Origin: Wenzhouxiangella sp.
Lineage (GTDB): Bacteria; Pseudomonadota; Gammaproteobacteria; Xanthomonadales; Wenzhouxiangellaceae
Length of the DNA stretch: 17,119 nucleotides
Direction of reading: 5' to 3'
Assembly (NCBI GenBank): GCA_007123575.1
Contig: SKKV01000121.1
Location: forward strand, 1 to 17,119
This document shows, in pieces, positions 1-6,656 of this stretch. A program made the translations under genes and the position numbers. Below the pieces are notes generated by a model that had not been told where the DNA came from, ran no database searches, and saw only the letters and a program-made list of their open reading frames with translations. Numbering within the stretch: position 1 is the stretch's first letter; each line of letters opens with the position of its first letter.

Positions 1-194
1 ACCCGCGGGTCAGTGGCACCGAGTCGCTGGTCGGCCGCGAGGCCGAATCGATTGCCAACTTCAAGGACGGTCGCGGCCGCGTCCATATCGAGGGCGAAGA
101 CTGGAGCGCACGCAGCGAAGGCGAAATTGCTCGCGGTGATTTGGTCAAGATCGTTGAAGTCGATGGCCTTACCCTGGTCGTGCGGGCCGGGTGA
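1..194 (+). CDS. NfeD-like protein, C-terminal fragment
   Basis: This frame is open from the left edge and stops with TGA at 192-194, so only about the last 63 residues are present. They resemble the C-terminal OB-fold domain of NfeD proteins: a stretch reading ESLVGREAESIANF leads into GRVHIEGEDWSARS, then the acidic strand GDLVKIVEVDGLTLVV and a short tail. NfeD proteins are membrane-anchored partners of slipin/stomatin proteins and are nearly always encoded next to them. The slipin gene starts 31 bases downstream, which supports both the identification and a shared operon. The membrane segments and any protease domain lie outside the window, so the long and short NfeD types cannot be told apart. 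Confidence 0.85.
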   Translation, partial: PRVSGTESLVGREAESIANFKDGRGRVHIEGEDWSARSEGEIARGDLVKIVEVDGLTLVVRAG

Positions 195-225
195 GCACCC
201 CACTATTCAATTCAGGAGAACTGTC

Positions 226-1008
226 ATGACTGGCGAGTTTTTGTATTTTGTGACCACGGTCGTCGTGGTCCTGGTGTTGTTGATTGCCAACACCATCAAG
301 ATCCTGCGCGAGTACGAGCGCGGGGTCATCTTCACCCTGGGCCGCTTTTACAAGGTCAAAGGCCCGGGCATCATCATCGTCATCCCCTTCGTCCAGCAGA
401 TGGTGCGGGTGGACCTGCGTACCATCGTTCTCGACGTCCCGACGCAGGATGTCATCTCGCGCGACAACGTTTCGGTCAAGGTCAATGCCGTGATCTACTA
501 CAAGGTGGTCGATCCGCAAAAGGCGATCATCAACGTGGAACGTTTCATGGACGCCACCAGCCAGCTCGCCCAGACTACCTTGCGCTCCGTGCTCGGCAAG
601 CATGAGCTTGACGAGATGCTGTCCGAGCGCGACAAGCTCAACGAAGACATCCAGGAAATCCTCGACCGGCAGACCGATGGCTGGGGCGTGAAGGTCGCCA
701 ACGTGGAAATCAAGCACGTGGATCTGGACGAGTCGATGATTCGTGCCATTGCCCGCCAGGCCGAGGCCGAACGTACCCGGCGCTCCAAGGTGATCCTCGC
801 CGACGGTGAACAGCAAGCGGCAAAAAAGCTGGTCGAGGCGGCCACCGAACTGGCCGAGGCGCCGGGGGCGATGCAGCTTCGCTACCTGCAGACGCTGAGT
901 GACATCGGTGGTGAGCAGAACTCCACCATCGTCTTCCCGCTGCCGCTGGATGTCATCAAGCCGTTCATGCAAAACCTGGACGGCGGCAAGTCAGGCAAGT
1001 CGAGCTAA
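226..1008 (+). CDS. Slipin (stomatin/SPFH family) membrane protein
   Basis: The 260-residue product has an N-terminal hydrophobic anchor (about residues 7-23) followed by an SPFH/band-7 domain (about 28-190). Typical slipin stretches are visible: REYERGVIFTLGRF, VPTQDVISRDNVSVKVNAV and RFMDATSQLAQTTLRSVLG. A charged, Ala/Glu-rich helix (about 175-212) follows and probably drives oligomerisation. The ATG at 226 was chosen because AGGAG lies just upstream (214-218) and the protein then begins directly with the membrane anchor. An in-frame extension back to 13 would run through the NfeD coding region in another frame and is not credible. Slipins form membrane microdomain scaffolds and work with NfeD. 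The precise role here is inferred from the family. Its TAA interlocks with the stop of the convergent gene. Confidence 0.93.
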   Translation: MTGEFLYFVTTVVVVLVLLIANTIKILREYERGVIFTLGRFYKVKGPGIIIVIPFVQQMVRVDLRTIVLDVPTQDVISRDNVSVKVNAVIYYKVVDPQKAIINVERFMDATSQLAQTTLRSVLGKHELDEMLSERDKLNEDIQEILDRQTDGWGVKVANVEIKHVDLDESMIRAIARQAEAERTRRSKVILADGEQQAAKKLVEAATELAEAPGAMQLRYLQTLSDIGGEQNSTIVFPLPLDVIKPFMQNLDGGKSGKSS

Positions 1009-1844
1009 TCGTCCCAGGGTGGTGCCAGGTCGTCGGGATCGACAAAGCGCTTGCCGCGATCCAGCGCGGCGATCCGATCCCGGTCTTCCTGGCTGAGGCT
1101 GAACTTGAACAGATCGATATTGGCCTTGGCATGATGCGGATTCGACGTGGCCGGAATGGCGGCCACGCGATCCTGTTCGATCAGCCAGCGCAGGGCGACC
1201 TGCGGGGCGGTTTTGCCGTACTGTGAGCCAATTTCCCACAACACAGGGTCGTTGACCAGCTCGGCCCTGGCCAGCGGCGTATGCGCGGTCAACACCAGGT
1301 TGTGACGGCCCAGCACACGCCGCAAGCGGTGCTGACCCAAGTATGCATGGTATTCGATCTGGTTGGTTGCCAGCGTGCCCTCGCCGCAGAAGCTCACCGC
1401 TTGCTCGGTCTGGGCAATATTGAAGTTGCTTAGCCCGATATGCCGGGTCAGTCCCGAGGCCTTGGTCCGCATCAGCGCCTCAAGGGTCGGGTTCATGCCG
1501 CTGCTGCCGAATACAGGCCAGTGCAACAACAACAGATCAACCCGGTCAAGGCGCAGATGCTGAAGACTTCTTTCAACCGAGGCTGTCAGCGCTTCTGGCT
1601 GGAAACTATCCACCCACACTTTGGTGGTAACAAACAGTTCGTCGCGGGCAATGCCCGACTCGGCGACCACCTCACCAACCGCTGCTTCATTGCCATAGAT
1701 CTGTGCGGTGTCAATATGCCGATAACCCAGACTGAGCGCTTCGGGCAGAATCGAGCGCACCGTTTCCATCTCAAGGCGAAAGGTGCCAAAGCCCAGGACA
1801 GGCATATTCAGGCCATTGGCGGCCAGCGTGGGCATTGGGTCCAT
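1005..1844 (-). CDS. Aldo/keto reductase (DkgB-like)
   Basis: This 279-residue TIM-barrel oxidoreductase uses NADPH to reduce aldehydes or ketones. The aldo/keto reductase tetrad is visible: Asp45 and Tyr50 in DTAQIYGNE, Lys75 in TTKVW and His108 in LLLHWP. The N-terminal GFGTFRL motif and a C-terminal cofactor-binding segment (IPATSNPHHAKANI) are also present. Length and motifs resemble 2,5-diketo-D-gluconate reductase B and methylglyoxal reductases, but the substrate cannot be read from the sequence. The start is taken as the ATG at 1844 because AAGGA lies 4 bases before it. A TTG immediately upstream (1847) is less likely. The gene is divergent from the NTF2-like gene with only 55 bp between starts, and its TAG overlaps the stop of the slipin gene. 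Confidence 0.93.
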   Translation of the reverse strand: MDPMPTLAANGLNMPVLGFGTFRLEMETVRSILPEALSLGYRHIDTAQIYGNEAAVGEVVAESGIARDELFVTTKVWVDSFQPEALTASVERSLQHLRLDRVDLLLLHWPVFGSSGMNPTLEALMRTKASGLTRHIGLSNFNIAQTEQAVSFCGEGTLATNQIEYHAYLGQHRLRRVLGRHNLVLTAHTPLARAELVNDPVLWEIGSQYGKTAPQVALRWLIEQDRVAAIPATSNPHHAKANIDLFKFSLSQEDRDRIAALDRGKRFVDPDDLAPPWDD

Positions 1845-1899
1845 CAAATCCTTGCTCCGCGGTTAATATGAGCTGTTAGCAAGCCCAAGTGTAAGAGAT

Positions 1900-2301
1900 A
1901 TGCCGCCTGATCAGGAAGCCGGTGCACGTGCGTTGCTCGACCGATGGTTGGAAAACGTGATCCGCCGCGATGCGCCTTCCGTTGCCGCCTTGTACCACCC
2001 GGAGGCCCAGCTCTGGGGCACCATCGCCGCCCACTTTCGCGATCAGCCAGAACAAATCCGCGATTACTTCGACCACTTCCTTGACCGCCACCGCATGCAG
2101 GCCGAATATAGGGACGTTCGCCTGCGTAGCGTGGGCGAGGTGGTCCTGGCTGGGGGGCACTATGTCTTCCGCTGGCAGGACAGCCCCAACGGCGATGAAA
2201 TCAAGGCCCGCGCCCGCTTCACTTTCGTCCTCGCCCGGCACGACGGCGGATGGTCAATCCACCAGCATCATTCTTCTGCCTGGGTCTTGAGCGGGATTTA
2301 G
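1900..2301 (+). CDS. Small NTF2-like / CaMKII-association-domain protein
   Basis: The 133-residue protein has the layout of SnoaL/NTF2-like folds. An N-terminal helix (ARALLDRWLENVIRRDA) is followed by the ALYHPEAQLWGT segment, a helix containing QIRDYFDHFL, then beta strands ending in a histidine-rich stretch, WSIHQHHSSAWV. The HHSS ending is characteristic of the CaMKII association-domain group found in many bacteria as stand-alone proteins. These usually form dimers or larger rings and bind small ligands or have no known activity. No catalytic function is assigned. An AAGAG-type ribosome site precedes the ATG closely. Its TAG interlocks with the stop of the convergent carbonic anhydrase homologue. 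Confidence 0.82.
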   Translation: MPPDQEAGARALLDRWLENVIRRDAPSVAALYHPEAQLWGTIAAHFRDQPEQIRDYFDHFLDRHRMQAEYRDVRLRSVGEVVLAGGHYVFRWQDSPNGDEIKARARFTFVLARHDGGWSIHQHHSSAWVLSGI

Positions 2302-2840
2302 GGAGCCTCGCGCCCCAGATACCGGTCTTTCAGGCGGACATAGTGGGCTGCCGAATAGCGCAGCATTTCTAGTTCCTGGTCGGTCAGGCGGCGCACTGCC
2401 TCGGCCGGCCGGCCGCGATAGAGCCAGCCTGATTCCAGTACCTTGCCGGGGCTGACCAGGCTGCCGGCGGCGATCATCACATCATCACCCACCTGGGCGC
2501 CGTCCATGATCAGTGCCCCCATGCCCACCAGGCAGCGGTTACCGATGGTGCAGGCGTGCAGGATGGCGGCGTGTCCAACGGTGATGTCTTCGCCCAGCAC
2601 CAGCGGAAAACCACCCGGACTGTAGGGCCCATCGTGGGTGACATGGCAAATGGTCCCGTCCTGGATATTGGTGCGCGCACCGACTTGTATGTCGTTGACA
2701 TCGCCGCGCAGCACGGCGTTGGGCCAGATCGAGACATCTTCGGCCAGGGATACCTTGCCGATCACCGTGGCCGCCGGATCGACCCAGACGCCGTCGGCAA
2801 TGCTGGGATGATGGTCGAGGTAGGAACGAATAGCAGTCAT
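2298..2840 (-). CDS. Gamma carbonic anhydrase family protein (YrdA-type)
   Basis: The 180-residue protein is built from left-handed beta-helix hexapeptide repeats, seen as recurring Ile/Val-Gly-x-x patterns (VIGKVSLAEDVSIWPNAVLRGD, then ITVGHAAILHAC, IGNRCLVGMGA and VGDDVMIAAG). The three expected metal-binding histidines are His66 (ICHVTH), His90 and His95 (GHAAILHA). A short C-terminal helix packs against the trimer in this family. YrdA-like members bind zinc or iron, but many show little carbonic anhydrase activity, so enzymatic function is uncertain. The ATG at 2840 has AAAAAGG seven bases before it and gives the usual family length. A GTG at 2870 would add ten residues with no good ribosome site. 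Confidence 0.93.
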   Translation of the reverse strand: MTAIRSYLDHHPSIADGVWVDPAATVIGKVSLAEDVSIWPNAVLRGDVNDIQVGARTNIQDGTICHVTHDGPYSPGGFPLVLGEDITVGHAAILHACTIGNRCLVGMGALIMDGAQVGDDVMIAAGSLVSPGKVLESGWLYRGRPAEAVRRLTDQELEMLRYSAAHYVRLKDRYLGREAP

Positions 2841-2862
2841 TGTCAAGCCTTTTTTGGGGATT

Positions 2863-2871
2863 TTATTCACA
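2863..2871 (+). promoter_or_regulatory. DnaA-box-like site TTATTCACA
   Basis: The 9-mer matches the relaxed DnaA box consensus TTATNCACA. It lies in the 5' leader of the carbonic anhydrase homologue, about 190 bp from the paired exact boxes. As a single 9-mer it could be chance; the clustering gives it weight. Confidence 0.4.
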
Positions 2872-3049
2872 AGCAGCCGTCGTGATGGTGAAACAACGGT
2901 TTATCGTCGCAACTCTGCCTCATGATTCACAAAAATCTCGTAACTAATTGAAATAAAGCATATTACGTAATTGTAAAAAAATTGACCAATCTGTGACAGT
3001 GGCCCCAAGCTAGGCCCTTGCAGCCGATGTGCAACGCTTTTCCCACATA

Positions 3050-3074
3050 CTTATCCACAGGCTCTGTGGATAAG
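3050..3074. promoter_or_regulatory. Perfect palindrome of two inverted exact DnaA boxes
   Basis: CTTATCCACAG (3050-3060) and CTGTGGATAAG (3064-3074) are perfect 11-base inverted copies around a 3-base centre. Each arm contains the high-affinity DnaA box TTATCCACA (3051-3059 on +, 3065-3073 on -), separated by 5 bp. The element sits 71 bp before the argS start, next to the AT-rich core. Possible roles are DnaA binding (origin-like, titration or transcriptional control of argS). As RNA it could also form a hairpin. No T-run follows, so a factor-independent terminator is unlikely. Confidence 0.7.
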
Positions 3075-3106
3075 CTGGCATTACCATCTCCGGTGGCCGG
3101 CCTCGT

Positions 3107-3112
3107 TACAAT
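3107..3112 (+). promoter_or_regulatory. Candidate -10 box (TACAAT) for argS
   Basis: TACAAT lies 33 bases before the argS ATG and differs from the consensus TATAAT at one base. No convincing -35 is seen at normal spacing (TTACCA at 3081-3086 would need a 20-base spacer). The inverted DnaA boxes at 3050-3074 would lie just upstream of the polymerase footprint. This is a weak call. Confidence 0.3.
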
Positions 3113-3144
3113 ACCGCTTTATTCCAGCCAGAATCGCTCGTCAC

Positions 3145-4902
3145 ATGCGTGCCTATATTGAAGAACTGATTGGTCAGTCGCTCGGTTACCTGAAGCGCGA
3201 GGGAACGCTGACCCTGGATGAGCCCGTCGAGGTTCATGTCGAACGCACGCGCGATCGCTCGCACGGCGACTATGCCTGCAATATTGCCATGGTCCTGGCG
3301 CGCAAGGTAGGCCGCAATCCTCGCCAGCTCGCCGAATTGATCATGGCCCGGCTGCCATCCTCCAAGCGCATCGACAAGATCGAAATCGCCGGCCCCGGCT
3401 TTCTGAATTTTTTTGCCAGTCCGCATCATCTGCGCGTGGTCGTGCGCGATGTGCTCGCCAAGGGCAAGGACTATGGCCGCGCGCCGGCCGGCAGTCGCGG
3501 CGAGGTGCTGGCTGAATACGTCAGCGCCAATCCCACCGGGCCGTTGCATGTCGGTCACGGTCGCGGTGCTGCCTATGGCGCCAGCCTGTCGTTCATTCTC
3601 GACGCGGCAGGTTTCCGGGTCACCCGCGAGTACTACGTCAACGACCACGGCCGGCAAATGGATATTCTGGCCGTCTCGGTATGGCTGCGCTACCTGGAAC
3701 TGGCCGGTGAGCGGGTCGACTTTCCCGCCAACGGCTATCGTGGCGAATACATTTATGACATTGCCCGCGAAGTACGCGAGCGCCACGGCGACAAGCTGCG
3801 CCACACCCAGCTTGCCGTGACCGACGGCCTGCCGCCCGATGGCGATGGCCAGGACGGCGAGCGCCATATCGATGCCCTGATTGCCCGGTCTCGTGAGCTG
3901 CTTGGCGCCGACGGCTATGAAGCCTGCTTCAGCGCCGCGCTGGATACCATGGTTGGCGACATTCGCGACGATCTCGGCGAATTTGGCGTCCAGTTCGACC
4001 GCTGGTTCTCCGAACGCAGCCTGGAAGACTCGGGTGCCTTGCAGCGTGCCATCGAGCGGCTTGATCGCGAGGGCTGGCTATATGTCAAGGACGGTGCGAC
4101 CTGGTTCAAGGCATCCGAGCTGGGCGACGACAAGGACCGGGTCGTGGTGCGCGAAAACGGCCGCACCACCTACTTTGCCTCCGATGTCGCCTACCTGCTC
4201 GACAAGCTGGATCGCTGCCCGGGTACCTCGTTGTACATTTTCGGCGCCGATCACCACGGCTATGTGCCGCGCCTGAAAGCGGCCGCGCGCGGCCTGGGCG
4301 AGAATCCGGACAGGCTCGATTTTCAGCTGGTCCAGTTTGCCATCCTGTTTCGGGGGGGGCGCAAAGTGCAGATGTCCACCCGTTCCGGCAGCTTCGTCAC
4401 CTTGCGCGAGCTGCGTGACGAAGTCGGCAACGACGCCGCGCGCTATTTTTACGTGATGCGCTCGCATGAACAGCACCTGGACTTTGACCTTGACCTGGCC
4501 AAGTCCAGCGCCAACGAAAACCCGGTGTTCTATATCCAGTACGCCCACGCCCGAATCAGCAGCGTCTTTCGTCAGCTTGAAGCGCGCGGTTTCCGCCACA
4601 ACCAGGCCATCGGCGAGGCAGCGATCGCCAATCTGGAATCCGACTACGAGCAGGCGCTGCTGCGCACGATCGGGCGCTATCCGGAAGTGATCGAAGCTGC
4701 CGCCGATCGTCGATCGCCGCATGTGCTCGCGCATTACCTGCACGATCTGGCCAGCGAATTCCACTCCTGGTACAACAACAGCCAGTTCCTGGTCGACGAT
4801 GATGATCTCCGCAATGCTCGCCTGAACCTGGTGGCCGCCATCGGCCAGGTGTTGCGCAATGGCCTGGACCTGATTGGTGTGGCCGCGCCGGAGGAAATGT
4901 AG
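3145..4902 (+). CDS. argS: Arginyl-tRNA synthetase
   Basis: This class I synthetase charges tRNA-Arg with arginine in the cytoplasm. At 585 residues it has the usual bacterial length. The order of domains is an N-terminal tRNA-recognition (Add-1) domain (about 1-115), the catalytic Rossmann fold with the HIGH-type motif HVGH at 135-138 after SANPTGPL, and the KMSKS-equivalent KVQMSTRSG at 407-415. The DALR anticodon-binding helical domain runs from about residue 465 (YAHARISSVFRQLEARG) to the C-terminus. The ATG at 3145 gives the standard N-terminus. Its TAG overlaps the GTG of the SPOR-domain gene by one base, so the two are probably co-translated. A run of eight G (4352-4359) precedes the KMSKS-like loop. 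Confidence 0.98.
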   Translation: MRAYIEELIGQSLGYLKREGTLTLDEPVEVHVERTRDRSHGDYACNIAMVLARKVGRNPRQLAELIMARLPSSKRIDKIEIAGPGFLNFFASPHHLRVVVRDVLAKGKDYGRAPAGSRGEVLAEYVSANPTGPLHVGHGRGAAYGASLSFILDAAGFRVTREYYVNDHGRQMDILAVSVWLRYLELAGERVDFPANGYRGEYIYDIAREVRERHGDKLRHTQLAVTDGLPPDGDGQDGERHIDALIARSRELLGADGYEACFSAALDTMVGDIRDDLGEFGVQFDRWFSERSLEDSGALQRAIERLDREGWLYVKDGATWFKASELGDDKDRVVVRENGRTTYFASDVAYLLDKLDRCPGTSLYIFGADHHGYVPRLKAAARGLGENPDRLDFQLVQFAILFRGGRKVQMSTRSGSFVTLRELRDEVGNDAARYFYVMRSHEQHLDFDLDLAKSSANENPVFYIQYAHARISSVFRQLEARGFRHNQAIGEAAIANLESDYEQALLRTIGRYPEVIEAAADRRSPHVLAHYLHDLASEFHSWYNNSQFLVDDDDLRNARLNLVAAIGQVLRNGLDLIGVAAPEEM

Positions 4903-5444
4903 TGGCCCGACGGCAGGCACGCAGAAGCAAGTCAGGCGACGGCGGCGGCCACGGTTTTCTGGCCTTTGGCGCCGGTGTCATCGTCGGTCTTGGCATTGCC
5001 ACCACGGCCTGGCTGGGCGGCTGGCTGCCGGGCAACGGCGATCCCGGCCCGGGCATGCCACTGGGGCACGACGAGCCGCCCATCGCCGAGCCTGACGACA
5101 GCCGGCGATCGCGCCAGTATGATTTTTTTACCGTGTTGCCCGAGATCGAGGTGGTGGTGCCGCAGCGCGAGATCGAGGAACGCGCACGCGACCAGGTTGA
5201 AGCCGAACCGCGCGGCCCCTACCTGCTGCAGGTAGGCTCGTTCCGTTCGGCCAACGACGCCGAAGCACTGCGCGCCCAGGTGACCCTGCTCGGGCTGGCC
5301 GCTCAGATTCAGACGGTAACGGTCAATGATGCCACCTGGCACCGGGTTCGAGTCGGGCCGTTCGACAGCGCCCGCGATGCCGATGGTGCGCGCCGGCGGC
5401 TGCTCGAAAACGGTCACGAAGCCATGGTCTTGAGCGGCGGCTGA
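4902..5444 (+). CDS. Membrane-anchored SPOR-domain protein (FtsN-like)
   Basis: The 180-residue protein has a short basic cytoplasmic N-terminus (MARRQARRSK), one membrane helix (about 19-43) and a periplasmic linker. The YDFFTVLPEIEVVVP motif (73-87) is common in such SPOR proteins. A SPOR domain covers about 105-178 (PYLLQVGSF..., then HRVRVGPF). SPOR domains bind denuded septal peptidoglycan, so a septum-related role is expected. The argS neighbourhood is typical for this family in Gammaproteobacteria. The start is GTG at 4902, with GGAGG (4890-4894) seven bases before it and a TAGTG overlap with argS. It is shorter than classic FtsN, and it is not shown that it performs the essential FtsN function. 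Confidence 0.93.
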   Translation: MARRQARRSKSGDGGGHGFLAFGAGVIVGLGIATTAWLGGWLPGNGDPGPGMPLGHDEPPIAEPDDSRRSRQYDFFTVLPEIEVVVPQREIEERARDQVEAEPRGPYLLQVGSFRSANDAEALRAQVTLLGLAAQIQTVTVNDATWHRVRVGPFDSARDADGARRRLLENGHEAMVLSGG

Positions 5445-5460
5445 TGGCCCGAGGGGCACC

Positions 5461-5487
5461 ATGTTGCTGACCGGCCCGTTGCCATGA
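5461..5487 (+). CDS. Possible 8-codon leader ORF coupled to the patatin gene
   Basis: An ATG at 5461, preceded by GAGGGG, reads MLLTGPLP. It ends in TGA at 5485-5487, overlapping the patatin start codon as ATGA. The patatin gene has no clear ribosome site of its own, so the mini-ORF might deliver ribosomes by translational coupling. It could equally be chance in a short gap. Confidence 0.25.
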   Translation: MLLTGPLP

Positions 5488-6596
5488 ACGGGCGGGCCGC
5501 GCTGGTGCTTCCTGGAGGCGGCGCGCGCGGCGCCTACCAGGTCGGTGTCCTCAAGGCCCTGGCCGAGATCCTGCCCGGCCCGGAAACACCGTTCCCCATC
5601 GTCACCGGCATTTCGGCGGGTGCGATCAACGCCGGTGTGGTCGCCAGCCGGGCCGACAACTTTGCCGACGGTGCCGACCGGCTTGCCCATTTCTGGGGCA
5701 ACCTGCGCTGTGAGCAGGTCTATCGCACCGGCTGGCTGCACAACTTGAAGTCCGGCCTGCACTGGCTGGCGGCCATGACCCTGGGCGGCCTGGGCGTGGC
5801 CAATCCGCGCTCGCTGTTCGACAATCGGCCGCTGGGCGAACTGCTGGCCCGCGAACTCGATACCGATGGCGTTGAACGCGCCCTGGCCTGCGGCGCGCTC
5901 GATGCGCTGATGATCACGGCCTCGGGTTATGCGACCAACCGGGCGGTGACCTTCTTCCAGGCCGCCGATGACGATGCTGGCTGGCAGGCACCGCGTCGGA
6001 TTGGCCGGCCGGCCGCCATCGACCATCGCCACCTGCTGGCCAGCACGGCCTTGCCGCTGCTGTTTCCAGCCCAGCGCATTGGTCACGAATACTACGGCGA
6101 TGGCGGCATGCGTCAGACCGCGCCGCTGAAGCCGGCCCTGCACCGCGGCGCCGATCGCCTGCTGATCATCGGTACCCGCGATGAAGTGCCCGACCCGGAA
6201 CCAACGGTGCCAGCATCCTATCCCAGCCTGGGTGACATCGGCGGCCATTTGCTCGACGTGATCTTCATGGACCACATCACCAGCGACCTGGACCGCCTGG
6301 CGCGGATCAACGACATGCTGGCCAGCCTGCCGGCTGGCTGCGCGCCGCCAGCCGGCATGCGCCCTGTCAGGCATCTGCTGATTCGGCCGTCCCGCGATCT
6401 TCGCCAGATTGCCGAAAAGCACGCTCACCGGGTTCCGGCCAGCGTGCGCACCTTGCTGCGCGGCATCGGTGCCTGGGGCAGCGGCCGCATGGCCGGTTTC
6501 GTGCTGTTCGAGGCCGAGTTCTGCCGCGAGCTGATCGACCTGGGCTACCAGGACGGACTGGCGGCCGAGGACGCGGTCAAGGCGCTGCTGGACTAA
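5484..6596 (+). CDS. Patatin-like phospholipase
   Basis: This 370-residue protein carries the patatin Ser-Asp dyad. The oxyanion loop GGGARG is at 11-16 (LVLPGGGARGAYQVGVLKAL), the nucleophile elbow is GISAG with Ser44, and the catalytic Asp206 lies in DGG. There is no signal peptide or membrane helix, so it is probably a cytoplasmic or peripheral lipid acyl hydrolase. The C-terminal part (about 230-370) includes IIGTRDE and a segment rich in charged helices (DHITSDLDRLARIND) often seen in bacterial patatins. The start is ATG 5484. No in-frame alternative start exists upstream before the SPOR gene's stop, and no strong ribosome site is visible. It lies 39 bp after the SPOR gene on the same strand and may belong to the argS transcript. 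Substrate unknown. Confidence 0.93.
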   Translation: MNGRAALVLPGGGARGAYQVGVLKALAEILPGPETPFPIVTGISAGAINAGVVASRADNFADGADRLAHFWGNLRCEQVYRTGWLHNLKSGLHWLAAMTLGGLGVANPRSLFDNRPLGELLARELDTDGVERALACGALDALMITASGYATNRAVTFFQAADDDAGWQAPRRIGRPAAIDHRHLLASTALPLLFPAQRIGHEYYGDGGMRQTAPLKPALHRGADRLLIIGTRDEVPDPEPTVPASYPSLGDIGGHLLDVIFMDHITSDLDRLARINDMLASLPAGCAPPAGMRPVRHLLIRPSRDLRQIAEKHAHRVPASVRTLLRGIGAWGSGRMAGFVLFEAEFCRELIDLGYQDGLAAEDAVKALLD

Positions 6597-6604
6597 ATGC
6601 GGTT

Positions 6605-6633
6605 TTGAAATTGAATATGGGCTAGGCTATCGC
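6605..6633 (+). promoter_or_regulatory. Weak candidate promoter for the AGCS symporter gene
   Basis: TTGAAA (6605-6610) and TATCGC (6628-6633) are spaced by 17 bases in the 60 bp gap after the patatin gene. The -10 half matches consensus poorly. It is offered because the gap is locally AT-rich and the symporter has its own good ribosome site. Confidence 0.3.
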
Positions 6634-6656
6634 CCACACTGCACGAGGGAACCACC

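Larger units (their letters stand above)
2841..3144. promoter_or_regulatory. Divergent intergenic region with DnaA-box-like sites and AT-rich core
   Basis: No gene was found in these roughly 300 bases between the carbonic anhydrase homologue and argS. The region stands out from the GC-rich genes around it. Bases about 2928-2992 are strongly AT-rich and include a perfect 10-bp palindrome, ATTACGTAAT (2962-2971). DnaA-box-like 9-mers occur at 2863-2871 (TTATTCACA), 2923-2931 (TGATTCACA, one mismatch), 3039-3047 (TTTCCCACA, two mismatches), 3051-3059 and 3065-3073 (both exact, opposite strands). This resembles a DnaA-binding and unwinding arrangement, but it must also hold the promoters of both flanking genes. 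Whether it has any replication or titration role is inference. Confidence 0.6.

Noticed and set aside
13..225. In-frame N-terminal extension of the slipin gene to position 13
   Set aside because: It overlaps the NfeD coding frame, has no ribosome site, and the protein starts naturally at 226 after AGGAG.
2841..3144. Calling the region the chromosomal oriC
   Set aside because: The DnaA boxes are real, but neighbouring genes are not typical of oriC and GC skew could not be computed, so it is reported only as an origin-like or DnaA-binding region.
4932..6428. Long minus-strand open frame (498 codons) opposite the SPOR and patatin genes
   Set aside because: It is antisense to two genes with clear catalytic or domain motifs. 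Its own translation shows no domain, and long antisense frames are expected in GC-rich DNA.
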